This document shows positions 4,816 to 6,449 of a DNA stretch of 6,449 bases, in pieces (the first letter of the stretch is position 1; each line of letters starts with the position of its first letter). The position numbers and the translations under genes are program-made. The notes below the pieces were generated by a model. It saw only the letters and a list, made by a program, of their open reading frames with translations, was not told the origin of the DNA and made no database searches. Where the stretch lies: NCBI GenBank assembly GCA_025924435.1, contig JAICIL010000261.1:1-6449 (forward strand), read 5' to 3'. Origin of the DNA: Chloroflexia bacterium (GTDB lineage Bacteria > Chloroflexota > Chloroflexia > Thermomicrobiales > JALYUS01).

Positions 4816-6449
4816 ATGGCGTTCGCAACCAGATCGCGCCGCGCCGCACGGGCAGAACCAACATGGACGGTCGTGCCGTTCGACGCGCGCGGCGCGGGTG
4901 TCGGCGAGATGCCGCCGACCGTCGCAATCGAGACGCCCGATAGCGAGACGCTGCTCGTCCTCTGCGCCGAGGCCGAGCAGCCGGACCCGGACGCGGCGCG
5001 ACGCTGCCTGCTCGCGCTCGACGCGTTCCGCGCCGGGTACGATGCGGCGGGGCCGCGCCTGCTCACGAACGCGCTGATCGCGGGCATGGCGGAGGCGAAC
5101 GGCGCGCTCTACGACCGGCGCGCGCCGCGCGGGATGCACCGGCCCGCCGGCATCGGGCTGACGGCGCTCGTCGCGCGGGGTGCGGACGCCTATATCGTCC
5201 AGGCCGGGCCGGGGCAGGCGTTGATCGTCGGCGCGGAGGGCATCACCGCGCTGCCGTCACTGGACCGCCACGGGCAGCCCGACTCCGCGCCGCTTGGCAG
5301 CCTGCCGACCATCGAGCCGGACCTTTTCCATGTGGACGCGGGCGACGGGCTGTTCGCCGCGCTCTGCGTCTCCGCGCTCGGTCGCGTCTTCTCCCGCGAG
5401 GACGACGGCCCGCTGCTCGCCTGCGACGCGGCCCACGCGGCGGACTATCTCGCCGCGCTCGGCGCGCGCTACCGATTGCCGCAGGCGTACGGCGTCCTCT
5501 GCTCGACGATGGGCGATGGCGGCGGTCGCTCGGCGGCGCCCCCCGCGCGCGGCGTCGCCGCGTGGCCCGTGCACGATACCGGCGGCGACGCATTCGCGCA
5601 TGCATGGCCCACGGGCCTCCCGCTCCCCGCAGAACCGGAACGCCGCTCGCGGTACGCGCCCGTGCCCGTGCCGCGGGGCGATGAGGGAGAGCCACGCTGG
5701 GACTACCTCGGCGAGCGGGAACAATCGCTCCGCGCCGACGCCCCGCGCGGGTGGCGTGGGGAGGCGGGGCAACCGCTTGCCGCGACATGGGGCGATCTAC
5801 ACCGCTCTCGCCGCGCCCGCTCGCTCCCCTCCTTGCCGCCGCGCCTCTGGGTGCTCGCCGGTGGCTTCCTGCTTGCGCTCCTGCTTGCCGCGCTGATCGG
5901 CGCCGCCCACGCCTTCGCATCCCATCGCGCGAACGACGCCACGCGGCACGAACTGGACGGCATCGCGGCGGCGCGGTCGCAGGCAATTGCCCTCCCCGAC
6001 CCGCAGGCGCAATACGCCGCCCTGACGTTGGTCGGCGGGCAATTGGAGCGCGTGGCGGCGGAAGGCCGACAAACCGGGCGCGTTGCCCAGGAGCGGCAGA
6101 CATTGGCGCAGGCGCTCGATACGGCGACAGGCGTCACGCGCGTCACTCCCGGCCCGGTGGCGGCGCTCTCCCATCTCGACGGCGAGCCGGGCAATCATCG
6201 CCTCCTGCTCGCGGGCGGCGACGGCGCGCTCTACCTCTTCGACCGCGACAAGGGCGATTGGGGCGTCTACGCGGTCAACCCGGCGACGCAGAAGGCGGAC
6301 CGGCTGTTCACGACGGGCAATGTGGCGAACAAGGTGCCGGCGGGCGATCTGCGCGGGCTGCTCTGGGTCGGCGGCCCGGCGACGACCGACCGCACGCGCC
6401 TCTTCGCCCGCACCGGGAACGGCGCGTGGGGGGAACTGGCGATCCCCGC
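4816..6449 (+). CDS. Membrane-anchored protein with degenerate PP2C/PPM-like N-terminal domain (3' partial)
   Basis: The frame from ATG 4816 has no stop to the window end: 544 complete codons with strong G/C third-position bias. Residues about 16-245 look like a PP2C (PPM) fold. 'LLTNALIAGMAEANGALYDRR' (82-102) matches the helix before the conserved core. 'GIGLTALVARGADAYIVQAGPGQALIVGAEGITALP' (113-148, split here only by description) parallels the family's GTTL...GDSRxYL...LT region, and 'DGLFAALCVSALGRVF' (177-192) parallels the CSDGL strand. The metal-binding Asp of GDS is replaced (AGPGQA), and no early DGxG is seen, so catalysis is doubtful. A Pro/Arg-rich linker (about 236-343) leads to one transmembrane helix (344-368), then a Gln/Ala/Glu-rich probable coiled coil (370-435), then beta-rich 'RLLLAGGDGALYLFDRD' (462-478), suggesting a propeller outside the cell. 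I infer a signalling or sensor role. The CDS assignment is firm; the domain call is moderate. Confidence 0.75.
   Translation, partial: MAFATRSRRAARAEPTWTVVPFDARGAGVGEMPPTVAIETPDSETLLVLCAEAEQPDPDAARRCLLALDAFRAGYDAAGPRLLTNALIAGMAEANGALYDRRAPRGMHRPAGIGLTALVARGADAYIVQAGPGQALIVGAEGITALPSLDRHGQPDSAPLGSLPTIEPDLFHVDAGDGLFAALCVSALGRVFSREDDGPLLACDAAHAADYLAALGARYRLPQAYGVLCSTMGDGGGRSAAPPARGVAAWPVHDTGGDAFAHAWPTGLPLPAEPERRSRYAPVPVPRGDEGEPRWDYLGEREQSLRADAPRGWRGEAGQPLAATWGDLHRSRRARSLPSLPPRLWVLAGGFLLALLLAALIGAAHAFASHRANDATRHELDGIAAARSQAIALPDPQAQYAALTLVGGQLERVAAEGRQTGRVAQERQTLAQALDTATGVTRVTPGPVAALSHLDGEPGNHRLLLAGGDGALYLFDRDKGDWGVYAVNPATQKADRLFTTGNVANKVPAGDLRGLLWVGGPATTDRTRLFARTGNGAWGELAIP

Noticed and set aside
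4539..4943. Small plus-strand gene in the divergent spacer
   Set aside because: It begins on the amidase start codon and overlaps the PP2C-like gene; Arg-rich, no motif.
3756..5087. Minus-strand 443-codon frame (and a similar one at 4096-5139) spanning amidase, spacer and PP2C-like gene
   Set aside because: Runs across two divergent genes and their spacer, with Arg-rich composition and no family features.
5294..5896. Plus-strand 200-codon frame within the PP2C-like gene
   Set aside because: Ser/Arg/Thr-rich shifted frame. The 4816 frame stays open far longer and contains a clear membrane helix and domain patterns.
5243..6103. Minus-strand 286-codon frame, plus others at 5257-5772 and 5703-6198
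   Set aside because: Antisense shadows of the open PP2C-like frame; extremely Arg-rich and without recognisable motifs.
1..6449. CRISPR array, tRNA, rRNA, transposase or phage genes
   Set aside because: No regularly spaced repeats, tRNA-like cloverleaf, rRNA segment or recognisable mobility protein was seen on either strand.

Overview
This is a very G+C-rich bacterial window with long clean coding frames, strong G/C third-position bias and mostly good Shine-Dalgarno sites. The best guess for the source is a Chloroflexota-type (Thermomicrobia-like) bacterium. The guess rests on the style of the two glycosyltransferases: a GT4 with a 'LPYRDGASPRRGSLLAAL' signature, and a GT39-like membrane enzyme carrying an extra C-terminal beta-rich domain. 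The assignment is inferred from recalled family resemblance and was not tested by a search.

Layout, left to right. (1) The 3' end of a GT4-type glycosyltransferase (1-410, +) is translationally coupled by a TGATG overlap to a large GT39/ArnT/PMT-like polytopic glycosyltransferase (410-2470, +). Together they look like an envelope or exopolysaccharide glycosylation operon. (2) A 186-bp spacer (2471-2656) holds several small repeats, including a perfect 12-bp-stem inverted repeat. (3) A class I SAM-dependent methyltransferase (2657-3475, +) follows a textbook Shine-Dalgarno. (4) A 138-bp convergent junction contains two hairpins. One is perfect, has a GGAA loop, and overlaps the stop codon of the next gene. 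(5) An acetamidase/formamidase-family hydrolase (3614-4540, -) comes next. (6) A 275-bp divergent spacer follows. (7) A long open frame (4816 to the window end, +) encodes a protein of at least 544 residues. It has an N-terminal domain resembling a degenerate PP2C/PPM phosphatase, one transmembrane helix, a probable coiled coil, and the start of a beta-rich, possibly propeller-like, extracytoplasmic region. This frame never stops inside the window, so it is easily missed.

The two glycosyltransferases probably work together. The methyltransferase, the amidase and the PP2C-like protein look like independent transcription units. No tRNA, rRNA, transposase, CRISPR array or phage gene was seen. 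The most interesting items are the PP2C-like membrane protein and the compact palindromic elements in the intergenic regions. One of these supplies the amidase stop codon and looks like a member of an interspersed repeat family.
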